From Misgurnus anguillicaudatus (taxonomy: Eukaryota > Chordata > Actinopteri > Cypriniformes > Cobitidae): DNA of 64,000 bases. The stretch is from positions 13,427,501 to 13,491,500 of the forward strand of contig NC_073337.2 of assembly GCF_027580225.2 (NCBI RefSeq), written 5' to 3'. Of the stretch, positions 53,255-64,000 are shown piece by piece. Position 1 is the first letter of the stretch; each line of letters begins with the position of its first letter. Position numbers and translations under genes: made by a program. The notes beneath the pieces are model-generated. The model searched no databases. It saw only the letters and a list, made by a program, of their open reading frames with translations, and was not told the origin of the DNA.

Positions 53255-53500
53255 AAAAACGGTGCTGAAAAGCACTAAAAGTGGTTCTTGGCTCGTAATC
53301 GGAACCATTTTTAGTGCTATAGCAGCTATGAATAAGCACTTATGAAGAACCATACGGGGGTCATATAGCACCACATATGGTTCTACATAGCACCTTGGTT
53401 CTACAGGTGCTACACAGGTACTTCATCGGTGCAATGGTTCCTCTATATGATTAAGAGCCAAGAACCACTTTTAGTGCTATTTACCGTTTGTTTTTAGAGT
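53255..53500. mobile_element. MITE with paired CACTAAAAGTGGTTCTTGGCT ends
   Basis: ACGGTGCTGAAAAGCACTAA plus AAGTGGTTCTTGGCT faces AGCCAAGAACCACTTTTAGT plus GCTATTTACCGT. The loop is a run of GGTTCTACATAGCACC-like blocks. It is non-coding. Confidence 0.85.
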
Positions 53501-54550
53501 ATAAAGTGAATGAATTGTTTATTTTTCTGTCAATAAATATCTGTTTTAATATCTGTGTTGAAGTCATTGTCTATTTATTTATTTATTTTATAAAATATAA
53601 TGTTATCTTATGTGTGATGCTGATGTAAACTTACCTATTTTTAACTTGTGTTATGATAATACATTTAAATAGAAATCATTACTCCAGTAATGGGAAAAAA
53701 TATTAATATAAATTTTTTATTAAATATATTAAATTAAACGTGTGTTTTATTTATTTTAGTTACATTATACATACTCTAAAACACACAATGAAATGACGTA
53801 AGAGTGGCGTTCAGTACAGAATAAAGATTAAAGGAACGCTCTAAGAAGTCCTGGTTTTCCTTTTTGGGATTGAGAAACATCCCCCTAACGTTATAGTTGA
53901 TGGGGAACCAAAATTGTTAGCTGGGGTAGCACATAACGGTTCGTTGTATATAAATTGACCACAAGAGGGCAGCACCATAACAAATAATAAGTCAGGGCAA
54001 TGGCGTGTGTTAAAGCATTAAGAAATTGAGCTTTGTCTCTTAGTCAGAAGATTACACCGGAGGTGCATGGCCAGATATAGAGGGAAGGCCCCAAATTTTA
54101 ATTTGCATAACGGAACGTGATGATGATGATGTGGCGATAAAGTGCAGGGATCAGATATGATGGGGAGCTCATGAGGACGAGATACATCCGTGGGGAGATC
54201 ATCTCTGGATTCAGATTTAAAATCCGGGAGATTTCTCTATCAGGACCACACCGAACGATGCATGGCGACCGCATCAACAATTTCATATTATAAGGCGACA
54301 TTTAATCCGATCCTACACACCGGCTAACCAGGAGGGAATGTAAAAGGAGGCTTTTGATGAATGGAATTCTAGGACTGATGCGTCTCTGTTGGCCTCTCTT
54401 ACAGAGCGCATACTGGAAAGAGGAGGATAGCGGTATTTCAAGGGTTCGTGTTTGCTCATAATGTCGGTGACACAGAAATAAAAGCGTGTCGGTCGCGAAC
54501 ACGTGTTTTTGGACTTGCTGTTTGAGATTTAGTTTGAACAGATCGGCGGA

Positions 54551-55734
54551 ATGATGTCTTTAAGGTGTCACCGGAGTAAGTCGGTATGGGCTACTCTGGG
54601 CGTGCTGGCGTTGTGCTGGCTCTACATCTTTCCAGTGTACAGGATACCTAGCGACAAAGAGATGGTGGATGAGGTTCTGCGGCAGGGACAAACATGGACC
54701 AGAAACCAAACGGGAATTGAGCTGTACAGGTATTTAAAAGCGTTTTTGTTTTCGTTCACAATCACTCGTCTTTGGGAACATTTCTATGTCATATTCAGTG
54801 ATGTAATGTTTGAAGACCGTCAATCAGTGTATCTTTCGCCAAAAGAAAGATTGCTCTCGTGCGGGTAGCACAGACGTTGCACGTTCGAGGATGAGAGTGC
54901 GCATGCGCGGAGAGAAATCTCGAAACGTTAAATTATGATGTGTCCCCGCTCTGACCTTTTTGTTTTAATAATAGTTACTTTGTAAAGGACCGAACACTGT
55001 AACCAACATTGACATCTAATATAAAAGAGATAACTTCAATTAGAAAGTAAAAATGGGTAAAGTTTTTTTTAATAATAATAACACAAATTCATGATACGTT
55101 TCTTCGCACCTAGAATATTTTTATTACGTCACATTTATTACAGTTTTGATAAGCACCGTTTTTTTCTGGCAAATGAATAATTTTATTGCAGTCATTTATT
55201 TGATTTCATTATTTTAATTATTTATTATAAAAACTTAAATATATTTGATCTGGCATTTTTAAACGCGTACGTCTTTTTTTATGCACAGGTTATAAGAACT
55301 ATTAGGCTAATAAGATGCTTTCAGATTTGTAATCAGTTCTTCATGTATATATACAGCAAATGCAAAGGTTATACAAGAATTACCAAAAAGAATTGCTAGA
55401 CAAAAAGACCATAAAGTGACAAATTAAGTGTAATTGCAAAAGAAGATACTTATTCAGTATTCTCTCAAAAAAGCATAGCTTGCCAATGAGATTATTCAGT
55501 TTGGTCACCACTTAAAAGCCCACTGCTGGTTTTCCCTACCATCTTTGGTCAGCGTTATTAACCTCATGATATGTCTCTCATTTTTCCAGGAAGCTGCTTA
55601 CGGAATGCTGTGACCCAAAGAGGATGTTTATTGTGACTAAAGAGAACTCGCCAATTGGGAAGGTCCTGTGGTATGATGGAGAATTGTACCATTACCATAC
55701 GGTCAACAATGAGACGTACCCCTTCTTTGTTCAG
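54551..55734 (+). CDS. st8sia1: Alpha-2,8-sialyltransferase, ST8SIA1-like, first two coding exons
   Basis: GD3 synthase adds an alpha-2,8 sialic acid to ganglioside GM3 in the Golgi, starting the b-series gangliosides. Exon 1 (54551-54729) codes for a short cytoplasmic tail and a signal anchor at about residues 14-30 (WATLGVLALCWLYIFPVYR); CWLYIFPVYR is also found in mammalian ST8SIA1. A stem with the sequon NQTG follows. Exon 2 (55590-55734) joins in phase 2 and reads KLLTECCDPKRMFIVTKENS, then PIGKVLWYDGELYHYHTV and a second sequon (NNET). It ends at CAG|GTATTG in phase 0. The sialyl motifs L, S and VS are not in the window, so the remaining exons lie beyond it after an intron longer than 8 kb. 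ATG at 54551 and 54554 are both possible starts. Confidence 0.92.
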
Positions 55735-56039
55735 GTATTGTCTGTTTTTTGGGAGTAAAAGAGTTTGGTATGAAAGTCTGTTAAATAAGCTGCACCTTGT
55801 ATAGTATTTTACTGTATATGTTTGTTTTACCACATGGAAATGTCTGTTTAAATAGATTTAGTGCAGTGATTTTATTTTGTGCTAATAATGCCCTCCATAA
55901 GTATTGGGCACTGGAGAGCAAAAACTGCTTTGTTTGCTGATGAGTCAAGTAATGTCTAAACATTAAATGAATATAAGACAAAAGTATAAACTGTCACATT
56001 TTATTTTTCATCTGTTTTAACATAAACCAACTCAATGGA

Positions 56040-56802
56040 GCAACATGTTGTTTCCTCGTTCTTATGTAAACCTTGTGCATGCAAAAGTCCGCTGGACAAC
56101 AGGCCAATCTCAACATAACGCTGACTGTATCGAGATGTACGCCCCAGCATTAAATTACACATTAAACTAATTACAATGTTGTTACAATGCCAAAAACAAA
56201 GTTGTGACTGCTGAGTTAGCGCTATACGCTAGTTAATGCTAGCGTTTAGGCTTTTTTCTACTATTGAAGTTACAGTTACGTTTTGCAGGTCCATACTGCA
56301 AAAACACAAACTTACCATCAGAAACATCTCATTCCAATCTTCCTCAATTATGTATCTTTGTCTGATACAGGCTAAAACATAAACTGAACTGCTCTGAGAA
56401 AAAGCCAATCAGAGCAAAGCTCAACATTTGTATTTATGACCCTTCCAAATAATTTTATTCTAAGGGTTTTAAATTGACATGTAAAAACGTTTCTGGATCA
56501 ATTTTGCACTTAAAGGCGGAGTCCACGATGTTTGAAAGCCAATGTTGATATTTTAAATCACCCAAACAAAAACGCCCCAACCCCAAAAGAATCTGGACCA
56601 TCTGTTGATAGACCCGCCCCACACATACGCAACCCGGAATTTGATTTGTTTTGATTGGCTATAAGTGTGTTTTGGTAGTCGTCCCGTCTCCTTTTCCAAC
56701 GCGTTTTTCAAACATCGTGGACTCCGCCTTTAATGTAGACACATAGCTTTTATGTAGATGTAATTTAACATATTATTCCAATGCATTCTTTGGCACCTTT
56801 AA
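56040..56802. mobile_element. Second copy of the GGTGCC/TTAA element, with nested MITE
   Basis: It shares GTTGTGACTGCTGAGTTAGC and the right end TTTGGCACCTTTAA with 4731-6789. The left end is missing or diverged. The MITE 'AAAGGCGGAGTCC' copy 2 is inserted at 56510-56733. Confidence 0.7.
56510..56733. mobile_element. MITE 'AAAGGCGGAGTCC', copy 2
   Basis: Ends TTAAAGGCGGAGTCCACGAT and ATCGTGGACTCCGCCTTTAA form an essentially perfect inverted repeat with TTAA ends. Similar to 34195-34418. Confidence 0.92.
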
Positions 56803-57256
56803 GCGATGAGCTGTGTCCTAATGCATTAATAGTTTAGACATTAAAACCAGAGAATGTGTAGTATCGGTTTGACCCATTGCATCTGCAGTCTGAGTCTTGC
56901 ATTTGGTGAAAACACACATTTGTCAAGATGAAAGGATGTTGCTTTTTGTTGGTAAATCATGTATGTTTTGAAACAAAATCAAATTGTCAGGGTTTGGTTG
57001 ATACAGATGAACCCAGTAGCGGACGATGAGGGGTTAAACAAAAGACTTTAAAGTCGCTCGATGCATTTTTGGCATTTTCGTCAAACAGCGACCCCTAGAG
57101 TCGCTGGAGAATACTTGCAACTGTCGTAATTTCCCAACCCCACTCTGTACACCTCAGAGGATAATGACCAGTAAATATTAGGCTACTGCATAGTCTACTA
57201 AACTACAGATGATGGTAATAGGATAATAAGAAGTTTATTCCAAGTGTAGAGTGCAT

Positions 57257-58358
57257 TAGGGGTGGCACGGTTCACAAAACCCTCGGTTCGGTTCGTGTCA
57301 CGGTTCTCGGTTCAGTATGGTTCTTGTTGTTATTTTTTCTTTTACTTTTTAACACTCCAGAAATGTATTATCTTATTAATGTATTAATTATCCATAATTT
57401 AGGATACAGTATTAAAAAAGTTATATCATGTAATCATGCACAAACTAAATTTGACTTTAAGCACATTATTGGGACCATCCCTGAGGAAAGCCAGATGAGA
57501 TTTTGACACAGCAAGAGGGAAGACATTGATGATTTCAACATGCTTTTCATTTATTTGGCAAAAAAGAGAATGTTTATTGCCATCTACATGAACTTTATGT
57601 GCATTTTTAGCACACAAAGATAACTTGCATTTATCAAAATGCCAAATTCAGTGTAACTCTTTATCACTGAGAGGCTGCTTAAATACTGCAGAGAGTATAT
57701 GTGGACGAGAGAGAAACATAACGTTTACACCTGTTATATTTAAATCCGTCTCTTTTGTCCACTTTTGACTACTTCTGTCCTGATTACTTTAAGTGGCAGT
57801 TTATGAAATAAGATCGCGCAACTTTCACACGGTAGCAAAATGAAACTACGCGGAAATCAGCCGCTTTCGTTTTATCAATGAAAGGCTAAAAATAGCGCTG
57901 AATACGAAAAGACGTAAAACATACGTAAAAAGACGTAAAACAAAATTGTGTTCAGTACCTCAGATTAAATGGTCTGAGAGAAGGCTGTCTCCTGTGGCTC
58001 AACCCATAGACTGCAGTTCTATCTATTGTTTTATTTCCGCTGTCATCATAGGTAACATGAAATAAAAAATGTTTCCACACACCAAACTTATACGACGACG
58101 CTGGTGCATCCTCCAACTCTGGGCAGACTTCCTTTTCTCTCCCTCTTGCCATTTCTACACGTAACATGACCGGCAGCACTCACTCTCCACAGCAGTCACC
58201 TCTTCTTTCGCGCTATTCGCGAAAGGGAAACACGCTATCTGGGGTCACATACAGGGCATGAGGCTACATTGCGCATGCCATGAACCGTTGAACCGTACGA
58301 CACACACGCGCTCCGAACCGAACGGTTCGGATTTTTTTCATGAACTGTGCCACCCCTA
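57257..58358 (-). mobile_element. hAT transposon relic with 8-bp TSD and BED-finger remnant
   Basis: Ends TAGGGGTGGCACGGTTCA and TGAACTGTGCCACCCCTA lie between perfect GAGTGCAT duplications at 57249-57256 and 58359-58366. The minus strand carries the start of a ZBED-like transposase. The main catalytic region is deleted. Confidence 0.93.
57960..58179 (-). pseudogene. BED zinc-finger N-terminus of a hAT transposase, broken
   Basis: The minus-strand frame reads SSYKFGVWKHFLFHVTYDDS, then GNKTIDRTAVYGLSHRR. The VWKHF block is the aromatic core of BED fingers, but the expected zinc ligands after TIDRTAV are not in this frame, which fits a frame change or loss. The remainder of the transposase is absent. 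Confidence 0.75.
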
Positions 58359-58366
58359 GAGTGCAT

Positions 58367-58820
58367 ATAATAATAAAGTAGCCTACCGCGTTTGCCGGCT
58401 TATAACGTTTTTACATGATTGCAGCTAAATCACCAAGTAAACAGTCTATGTCTACTGTATCATTTCATTTGTGTTCTTTTATTGTAATGTAAACATTACA
58501 AAATGCCATGACAAAGTTAATTGTGTACGTTGCATTATTTCATAACATTGATCGTTATAATGTCACTATAGATGATTATTGCTATTTATCATAATAGTTT
58601 GCAAATTGTGGATGTTTACTTTACACTGTTTACAACCTCTAGGCTTATTTATGAATTACAAATAAGAGATTTACTTACTAGTCCATCAACAACATCGCCA
58701 GATCAGCATCCCTGTTGCATCCAGTGCTGTCTTTTAGCTCACGCCAATGAGTGGGACTCTTGTCCGGTTCCTAACGCGGTCAGATTATCTTTTCCTACTC
58801 TCTTCCGAACACGCTTTCTT
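58367..58820. other. Intronic spacer, no gene seen
   Basis: AT-rich sequence with no splice-supported coding sequence. Confidence 0.5.
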
Positions 58821-58824
58821 AACT

Positions 58825-59075
58825 TTTAAATCGTTTAGCATCACGTCTCAAATTCGCGCGTGCAGTTGTTGTTATAGACTTGATCGACTTCATGCGGCGC
58901 TGCAAGAACCGACAGCAGGATGACGTCAAAGTGCCGTCTCGGATCATTCTCGCGGTACTTTGACGACGGTTTTTGCAGCGCCACACGAAGTCGAACAAGC
59001 CTAACGTGTGTGACGTTGTTGCCGTAAAGCAAGTCGTGATTTTCGCGGGATTTGTTAGGGGCGCTTCTCTCAAGC
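58825..59075. repeat. Long imperfect GC-rich palindrome
   Basis: The core GGCGCTGCAAGAACCGACAG, GACGTCAAAGTGCCG pairs with CGGTACTTTGACG, ACGGTTTTTGCAGCGCC. Weaker pairing extends outward to TTTAGCATCACG and CCTAACGTGTG. Probably a fold-back MITE; the outer limits are unclear. Confidence 0.7.
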
Positions 59076-60171
59076 TTGCATTGGTGGTTTTTCTAGTGGC
59101 GTCCTCCCCGAGCTTCAACAGGAGGATGATTCGCACTACTATGACTTTGTTTACCACCAAAATAACTTTGAAGCTGTTATATTAAGGTAAAATAACTGCA
59201 TAGTGTGTCTTTAATGAACAACAAGAAGAAACAAATCCCACATGGGGGCAAACTGCATTAAACCACGTCTAGACTTGACTAACAACTTGACATAAAAACT
59301 AGACTAGATAATTGACTTGAATAATACATGACTGGAATAAACATAAACAGTACAAATGATCCTGCACAGAACAAATAAAACAATGGCATTAAATAAGGAA
59401 ACCAAAATTGAATGATGACATTAGCAATGTTTGTAGATGCCAGTTTTAAATCATACAAATCAATCTGTTAATCCTATTTTCCCTGCTGAAACATAAACCA
59501 GTTATCTCGGGCTGGGGGGGGCTGGTCAGGTGGCCAGTTCATCACATATGGGACAAATTCACTTTAATAAAAATTATATATTTCACTTGAGTACAGAAAA
59601 GCAAAATCAAACAGAAAACAGTGTTTTTGCAACCCCTGCTACAAACTTTAGTGCATGATGTCACTGCTTGTCATTTTTCGGACGTTACGTGCCATCGTGT
59701 GTTAACTATTAGTGCTACACATCTGTCAACTAATTAACAGACCAAACCTTCTTGTTATAATAAGATCAGCATAGAGGCCAGCATGACACTGTTACCACTG
59801 GGCTTATCTGTTATCCTGTTGTATCATCCTCTTCTTCTTAATCTCAGGCAGGTTACAGTAAGAACCATCTCCTAACCTAAAAAGGTGGAGAGAAAATGTA
59901 GAAAAGGATTTAACTTGATGTTTGCTTTTAGAAGAAAATAATTAATGCTCTGCAATCTCAATGCTTAAGTATTTTGGGTGGTTAAGGGCCTTGCTTGTGG
60001 TTGCATTTCCACAAAACAAATCAGCCCACACCCCTTGTCTCTAGAGTCAGTTTTTCTTTTAGTGGATTGTTTTGACATTTTATTGTACTTGATTTAAAAG
60101 TCATTAATCGTTTCAAACCACAATACAATTTCTTTTCAACAAACAAACCATTTAAAGTCCCACTGTAGTCA

Positions 60172-61002
60172 TTAAAGGGATAGTTCGGCCAAAATCGATA
60201 TTAAACCCATGATTTACTCACCCCCAAGCTGTCCGAGTTGCATATGTCCATCATTTTTCAGACAAACACATTTTCGGATATTTTAGAAAATATTTTTAGA
60301 TCTTTCAGTTGATTAAATGTAATATTACGGGGTCCAGCCATAGTCCACGACCTTCAAGTCCAAAAAAAGTGCGTCCATCCTTCACAAATTAAATCCAAAC
60401 GGCTCCAGGATGATAAACAAAGGTCTTCTGAGGGTAATCCGTGCGGTGTTGTTGTAGAAATATCCATATTTAAAATTGTATTAACGTAATTAACTACATT
60501 CCGGTAGCGCCGCCATCTTAGACTCAGGAGAGAGTATTAGCGTAGTGTACGCACTTTTCTTAGTACGTATGACAAATTCGTAGGGCGGGGGGACAGAGCA
60601 GCAGCAGAGAAACCGCTGTAAGCTGCGTAAGCTCTCATCCTGAATGCGTATGTCACTAAGATGGCGGCACTACCGGAGGGTGGTTAATTACGTTAATAAA
60701 ATTTTAAATATGGATATTTCTACAACAACACCGCACGGATTACCCACAGAAGACCTTTGTTAATCATCCTGGAGCCGTTTGGATTTAATTTGTGAAGGAT
60801 GGACACACATTTTGGACTTGAAGGTCGTGGACTTTGGCTGGACCCCGTAATATTACATTTAATCAACTGAAAGATCTAAAATATTTTCTAAAATATCCGA
60901 AAATGTGTTTGTCTGAAAAACGATGGACATATGCAACTCGGACAGCTTGTGGGTGAGTAAATCATGGGTTTAATATCGTTTTTGGCCGAACTATCCCTTT
61001 AA
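60172..61002. mobile_element. Large fold-back TTAA element with arms of about 370 bp
   Basis: Ends TTAAAGGGATAGTTCGGCCA and GGCCGAACTATCCCTTTAA. Almost every block of the left arm has its reverse complement in the right arm: GGGGTCCAGCC against GGCTGGACCCC, CCATCCTTCACAAATT against AATTTGTGAAGGATGG, TGCGGTGTTGTTGTAGAAAT against ATTTCTACAACAACACCGCA. A spacer of about 100 bp (TAGGGCGGGGGGACAG) lies in the middle. Confidence 0.95.
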
Positions 61003-61369
61003 TTGTATCCTTTAAAACTCACATTTGAGCATCAAAACAGCATATGTAAAAAAAATACTTATTCATGCCTTAAAATACCTTGAATTTAACTCCACACTCT
61101 TGCCTCTTAGTATAAGCGGATCTATGAATATGCAAATTAGCCCCTGCCTCTACTATGGTCCAACATATATGTATAAATTAATATTAGGTTATTTAAGGAT
61201 ATTAAAGACATTGAATCTAACAAATCCACTCCCAGCTCATCATTTGGGCTGCCGGGGTTCATCAGACTTATTGAACACTGCCAAGCAGCTTTCATTGAGC
61301 GCTTGCTCTCCGAAGTTGTCAGCATGTGTGTCTCAAGTCTGAAAGAATTGATGGGCACTAGTGTAACAA

Positions 61370-61620
61370 TTCAATTTTATTTATATAGCGCTTTTCACAA
61401 TTACTTATTGTTTCAAAGCAGCTTTAAATTAAGAAAAGCAGTGGAAACACTGAAAAACCGATAGACAACATAAGTAGCAAAATACAGCAGCTAAGATTAA
61501 ACTGAACAAGCAAGCGTAGTAATATGTAACATATAGAAGGGGGTATTACGTTAAGCCAAAGTCAGCTGACTCCCAGGGGTGGAAAAAAACCCAAGGGAAA
61601 AGTCCTAGGAGGAAAAAACC
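61370..61620 (-). mobile_element. L2-like LINE 3' end, minus strand
   Basis: It starts (plus strand) ACAATTCAATTTTATTTATA plus TAGCGCTTTTCACAATT and runs to GTCCTAGGAGGAAAAAACCC. It matches 1123-1330 and the reverse complement of 15038-15375. No RT is present. Confidence 0.8.
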
Positions 61621-61654
61621 CTTCACATTAGCAAACCCACTTCACATGACCTAA

Positions 61655-61760
61655 GGCAGAGTTTCCCAAACTGGGATTCGCGAAACCCCTTGTGGTTCGC
61701 AGGGGGGTTCTAAATTGATGAAAAAAAAATTGAATCATAAAGTGTAAATAAATAACTTTT
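61655..61760. mobile_element. Left end of a Charlie-like hAT relic
   Basis: GCAGAGTTTCCCAAACTGGG, then TTGTGGTTCGCAGGGGGGTT, resembles the ends of hAT elements with a CAGNGTTTCCCAAAC start. The right end was not found; the hAT domain at 63100-63220 may or may not belong to it. Confidence 0.5.
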
Positions 61761-62379
61761 AAATAATTAGGCATATGTAATCTTGTTGTAACTTGTAAGC
61801 TCCAAACTGCGAGGAAATAGCGAAATCATTATATTATTTTTATATAATGCGCAGGTCATTACGTCTACGGTGCATCCAGTCACACCCCCTTGTTGCTGCC
61901 CCTCCCCTGCTTTTCTATCATATCTCAGGTGCATATTACCACCCTCTGACAGGGGCGAAAGCATTAATGCATGTCGAATGTTTCGGAACAGCCACACAAG
62001 ACCGCCTACTCTCCGTCTATTTATCTAATCTGAAGTACTGAAAACAATGTTTTACATCTTTTCTGACTTCTGGCGTGAACACAAAGTGTACAGCGCTATC
62101 TTTAGGCTTTCTTTGATAAAACTCAAGCGTCTGATCTCTGCGTCTTTCATTATTTTCATTTTGCGCAATCTTATTTCATCAATTGCGGTGAAGTATCAGA
62201 GAAAGCTCTTACATATACATGTACAAAACACTGTGCAGCATGTTTACTTACAACACAAGCAGCGGACTCTGACATAATATTAGTTTGCATCCATTTAAAC
62301 CCATCATTAATCTCGCTCGCGTTTTAAATGACAGCAGATGGACTCGCCCACAGCCTCCACAGACCACCCCCTCACAGTA

Positions 62380-62530
62380 TTCAGGACAGAAGCGGTCGAA
62401 AGTGGACAAAAGAGACAGATTTAAATACCAGCTGCGAACAGAATGTGTCTCTCTAATCCACTTGTGATCCGATCGACAAAAACACATCTTATTAATACCA
62501 AGTGTAAACAGCCCCTGATGCCAGGGAAAG
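62380..62530. repeat. Dispersed repeat shared with 57690-57790
   Basis: AGTGGACAAAAGAGACAGAT plus TTAAATACC recurs (reverse complement) as TTTAAATCCGTCTCTTTTGT plus CCACTTTTGAC. The right side CACTTGTGATCCGATCGACA plus ATTAATACCAAGTGTAAACA is a known teleost repeat end. Confidence 0.6.
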
Positions 62531-63099
62531 TGTTGAGGAGTGGCTGTCAAAGGGAAATGGGCCAAGAAGGCCAAATTAGTTACAAGTCCTGGCCAAATAA
62601 TGTCTTCGAAGTGCATGGAGAGATTTTGTAGTGATTACAGCACAAGAATGTGATTTCTTCACTCAAGTCTGCGTTAAAGTAGCCAAAATCTTTTTCAACA
62701 AAGGTTGATTGTAAGTTTAATGGTTTACAGTAAGGCAGCTATATAGTAAAGTAAAAAAAAATGTATTTCTCTCGACAAAGAAAAGGGGCAGGTGCTCAAG
62801 CCCCCTTTGATGTCTATGTGTGCACGTGCCTGGTTTTAATAGAGCTATAAATTAATCCAATTCAAAGGTACAAAGGAAATAATCTGCAGATGCAGTTTGA
62901 TCGCAGCAGAGGATGAGCCACTAGCAGCTAAGAAGCAAAGCGCCGATTCACAGACTGGAAAGACAGTGTGTCCAGTGTTTTGTCGCCAAAAACTTTAACA
63001 GAATATCTCAGCAATTGATTGTCAGACAATCCTTATACAAACAATGTGCTTGAACGGCGAAAATGCTTTCTTGCACTCAAATCTTGTATGCCTCAATAT

Positions 63100-63220
63100 G
63101 GGTATCTCTGCATCAGAAAAGGCATTTGGTGTGTGTGGGCGCATCTTGGAAGAGATACGCAAGAGCCTGGGACTGCAGTTGCTCAGTAATATCATATTTC
63201 TCCATAGCAGTCTGAAATAG
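63100..63220 (+). pseudogene. hAT transposase C-terminal dimerisation domain, relic
   Basis: The frame reads GISASEKAFGVCGRILEEIR, KSLGLQLLSNIIFLHSSLK and a stop at 63218-63220. This follows the hAT C-terminal pattern (SSA..ERVFS.AGRI...R..L.......LIFL..NLK). The preceding transposase sequence is decayed. Confidence 0.8.
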
Positions 63221-63301
63221 GCAAGTCCAATGATTCAATAATTTTAAAAATTAATTTTGTAGTTTTTGTATTTTGTGTGCAATTAACTTGCAGCCTTTTT
63301 T

Positions 63302-63587
63302 TTAAAGGAACAGTATGTAAGAAATTTATATCAATTAATCATAAAATGGTCCTGATATGTCACTAGACATTAAGAAATCATTTTCATTTCAAATACTTAT
63401 ATCACTGACAACAGTGATCCGGCCAGGATATTGTCATTTAAAAAGTGGAGTTGCAGCCCTCAACTGATGTTTATGTTGGCATTTTGTGTATTGGCCACTA
63501 GCTGTGTGATTGCAGTACCAGTTTTAGCCACAAGTTTTGTGATTGCAATACCAGTTTTGGCCACAATCCTACATACTGTTCCTTTAA
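63302..63587. mobile_element. TTAA-ended MITE 'AAAGGAACAGTATGTA'
   Basis: Ends TTAAAGGAACAGTATGTA and ACATACTGTTCCTTTAA. It contains an internal imperfect duplication (GTGATTGCAGTACCAGTTTT and GTGATTGCAATACCAGTTTT) at about 63505 and 63538. Confidence 0.9.
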
Positions 63588-64000
63588 TTCATTCAAACAT
63601 TATGCTCATAGCAACCCAAGACTTGACTCAGCTAAAACTAATTATACACCTTGAATAATTAGTGTTTAACATTTCTTACATGGCAAGTCCAAAGGATTAC
63701 TGTAACTGATTTATTTGTCAGAAAGGTTCAGGCTATTCGCCACAATGTGCATTGAAAATGAAGCATTTGGTCCTGTTTTCCACCCCCACTCTCCATAATG
63801 CAAAGCCCAGCACTCTACTTTCTAAAAATAAACGTGCATGGGAATGACACCCGTATGGGTCCTGATTGTCATGCACTGGGCACCCTGCCGTCTCACAGTC
63901 GCAGTGTTCCTCCTACACGGTCTCCAAACCCACGCTAATTATTGATGGACACACACACATGCAACAACTATTCGCTAGTCTCACATGCCCACACTATACT
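63588..64000. other. Intronic or intergenic end of window, no gene seen
   Basis: No coding sequence and no well-defined repeat apart from a short ACACAC run near 63951. Confidence 0.5.

Larger units (their letters stand above)
55735..57256 (+). other. Start of st8sia1 intron 2
   Basis: It contains the second copy of the TTAA element family (56040-56802) and the MITE at 56510-56733. No further exon with sialyl motif was found. Confidence 0.6.

Noticed and set aside
58819..59185. Opposing reading frames of 113 and 70 codons
   Set aside because: They lie on a palindrome, which mirrors open frames on both strands.

Overview
The window is vertebrate nuclear DNA, and almost certainly from a ray-finned fish, probably an otophysan or cyprinid-like teleost. 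It is AT-rich, its genes are split by GT-AG introns, and it is crowded with the DNA transposons, MITEs and L2-type LINEs typical of such fish. There are no operons, tRNA or rRNA genes, or CRISPR arrays.

Three real genes can be read exon by exon. (1) 3221-17697, plus strand: twenty phase-consistent exons and the stop codon of a beta-1,4-N-acetylgalactosaminyltransferase of the B4GALNT3/4 type (PA14 domain plus CSGalNAcT-like catalytic domain). Its N-terminal exons are not visible. (2) 31537-46292, minus strand: a complete slow-type troponin I gene (tnni1-like) with a TATA box, a non-coding first exon and seven coding exons giving about 194 aa. (3) 54551-55734, plus strand: the first two coding exons of an ST8SIA1-like alpha-2,8-sialyltransferase (GD3 synthase type), which continues beyond the window.

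The most striking object is a nearly pristine Ty3/Gypsy LTR retrotransposon (35267-41243, minus strand) inside a troponin I intron. It has 683-bp LTRs that I could tell apart at one base, a TAAAG target duplication, a tRNA-Leu-type primer site and a polypurine tract. Its gene order is unusual: gag-protease, then integrase, then reverse transcriptase-RNase H. That is the Gmr1-type order, with integrase ahead of RT. Its reading frame is broken by two in-frame stops and a frame change.

Layout: 1-2.8 kb, two decayed LINEs; 3.2-17.7 kb, the glycosyltransferase with introns full of nested elements; 17.7-19.6 kb, 3' UTR and spacer; 19.6-24.3 kb, an AT-rich block holding two satellite-like arrays and a dead Tc1 element; 24.5-31.5 kb, mostly spacer with one weak gene candidate; 31.5-46.3 kb, troponin I with its insertions; 46.3-54.5 kb, spacer, MITEs and an L2 fragment; 54.5-64 kb, the sialyltransferase start and a first part of its long intron 2, with hAT and fold-back elements. 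The two glycosyltransferases both act in the Golgi but there is no sign that they are functionally coupled by position. Coordinates of introns and exons come from reading splice sites and codon phase by eye, without transcript data.
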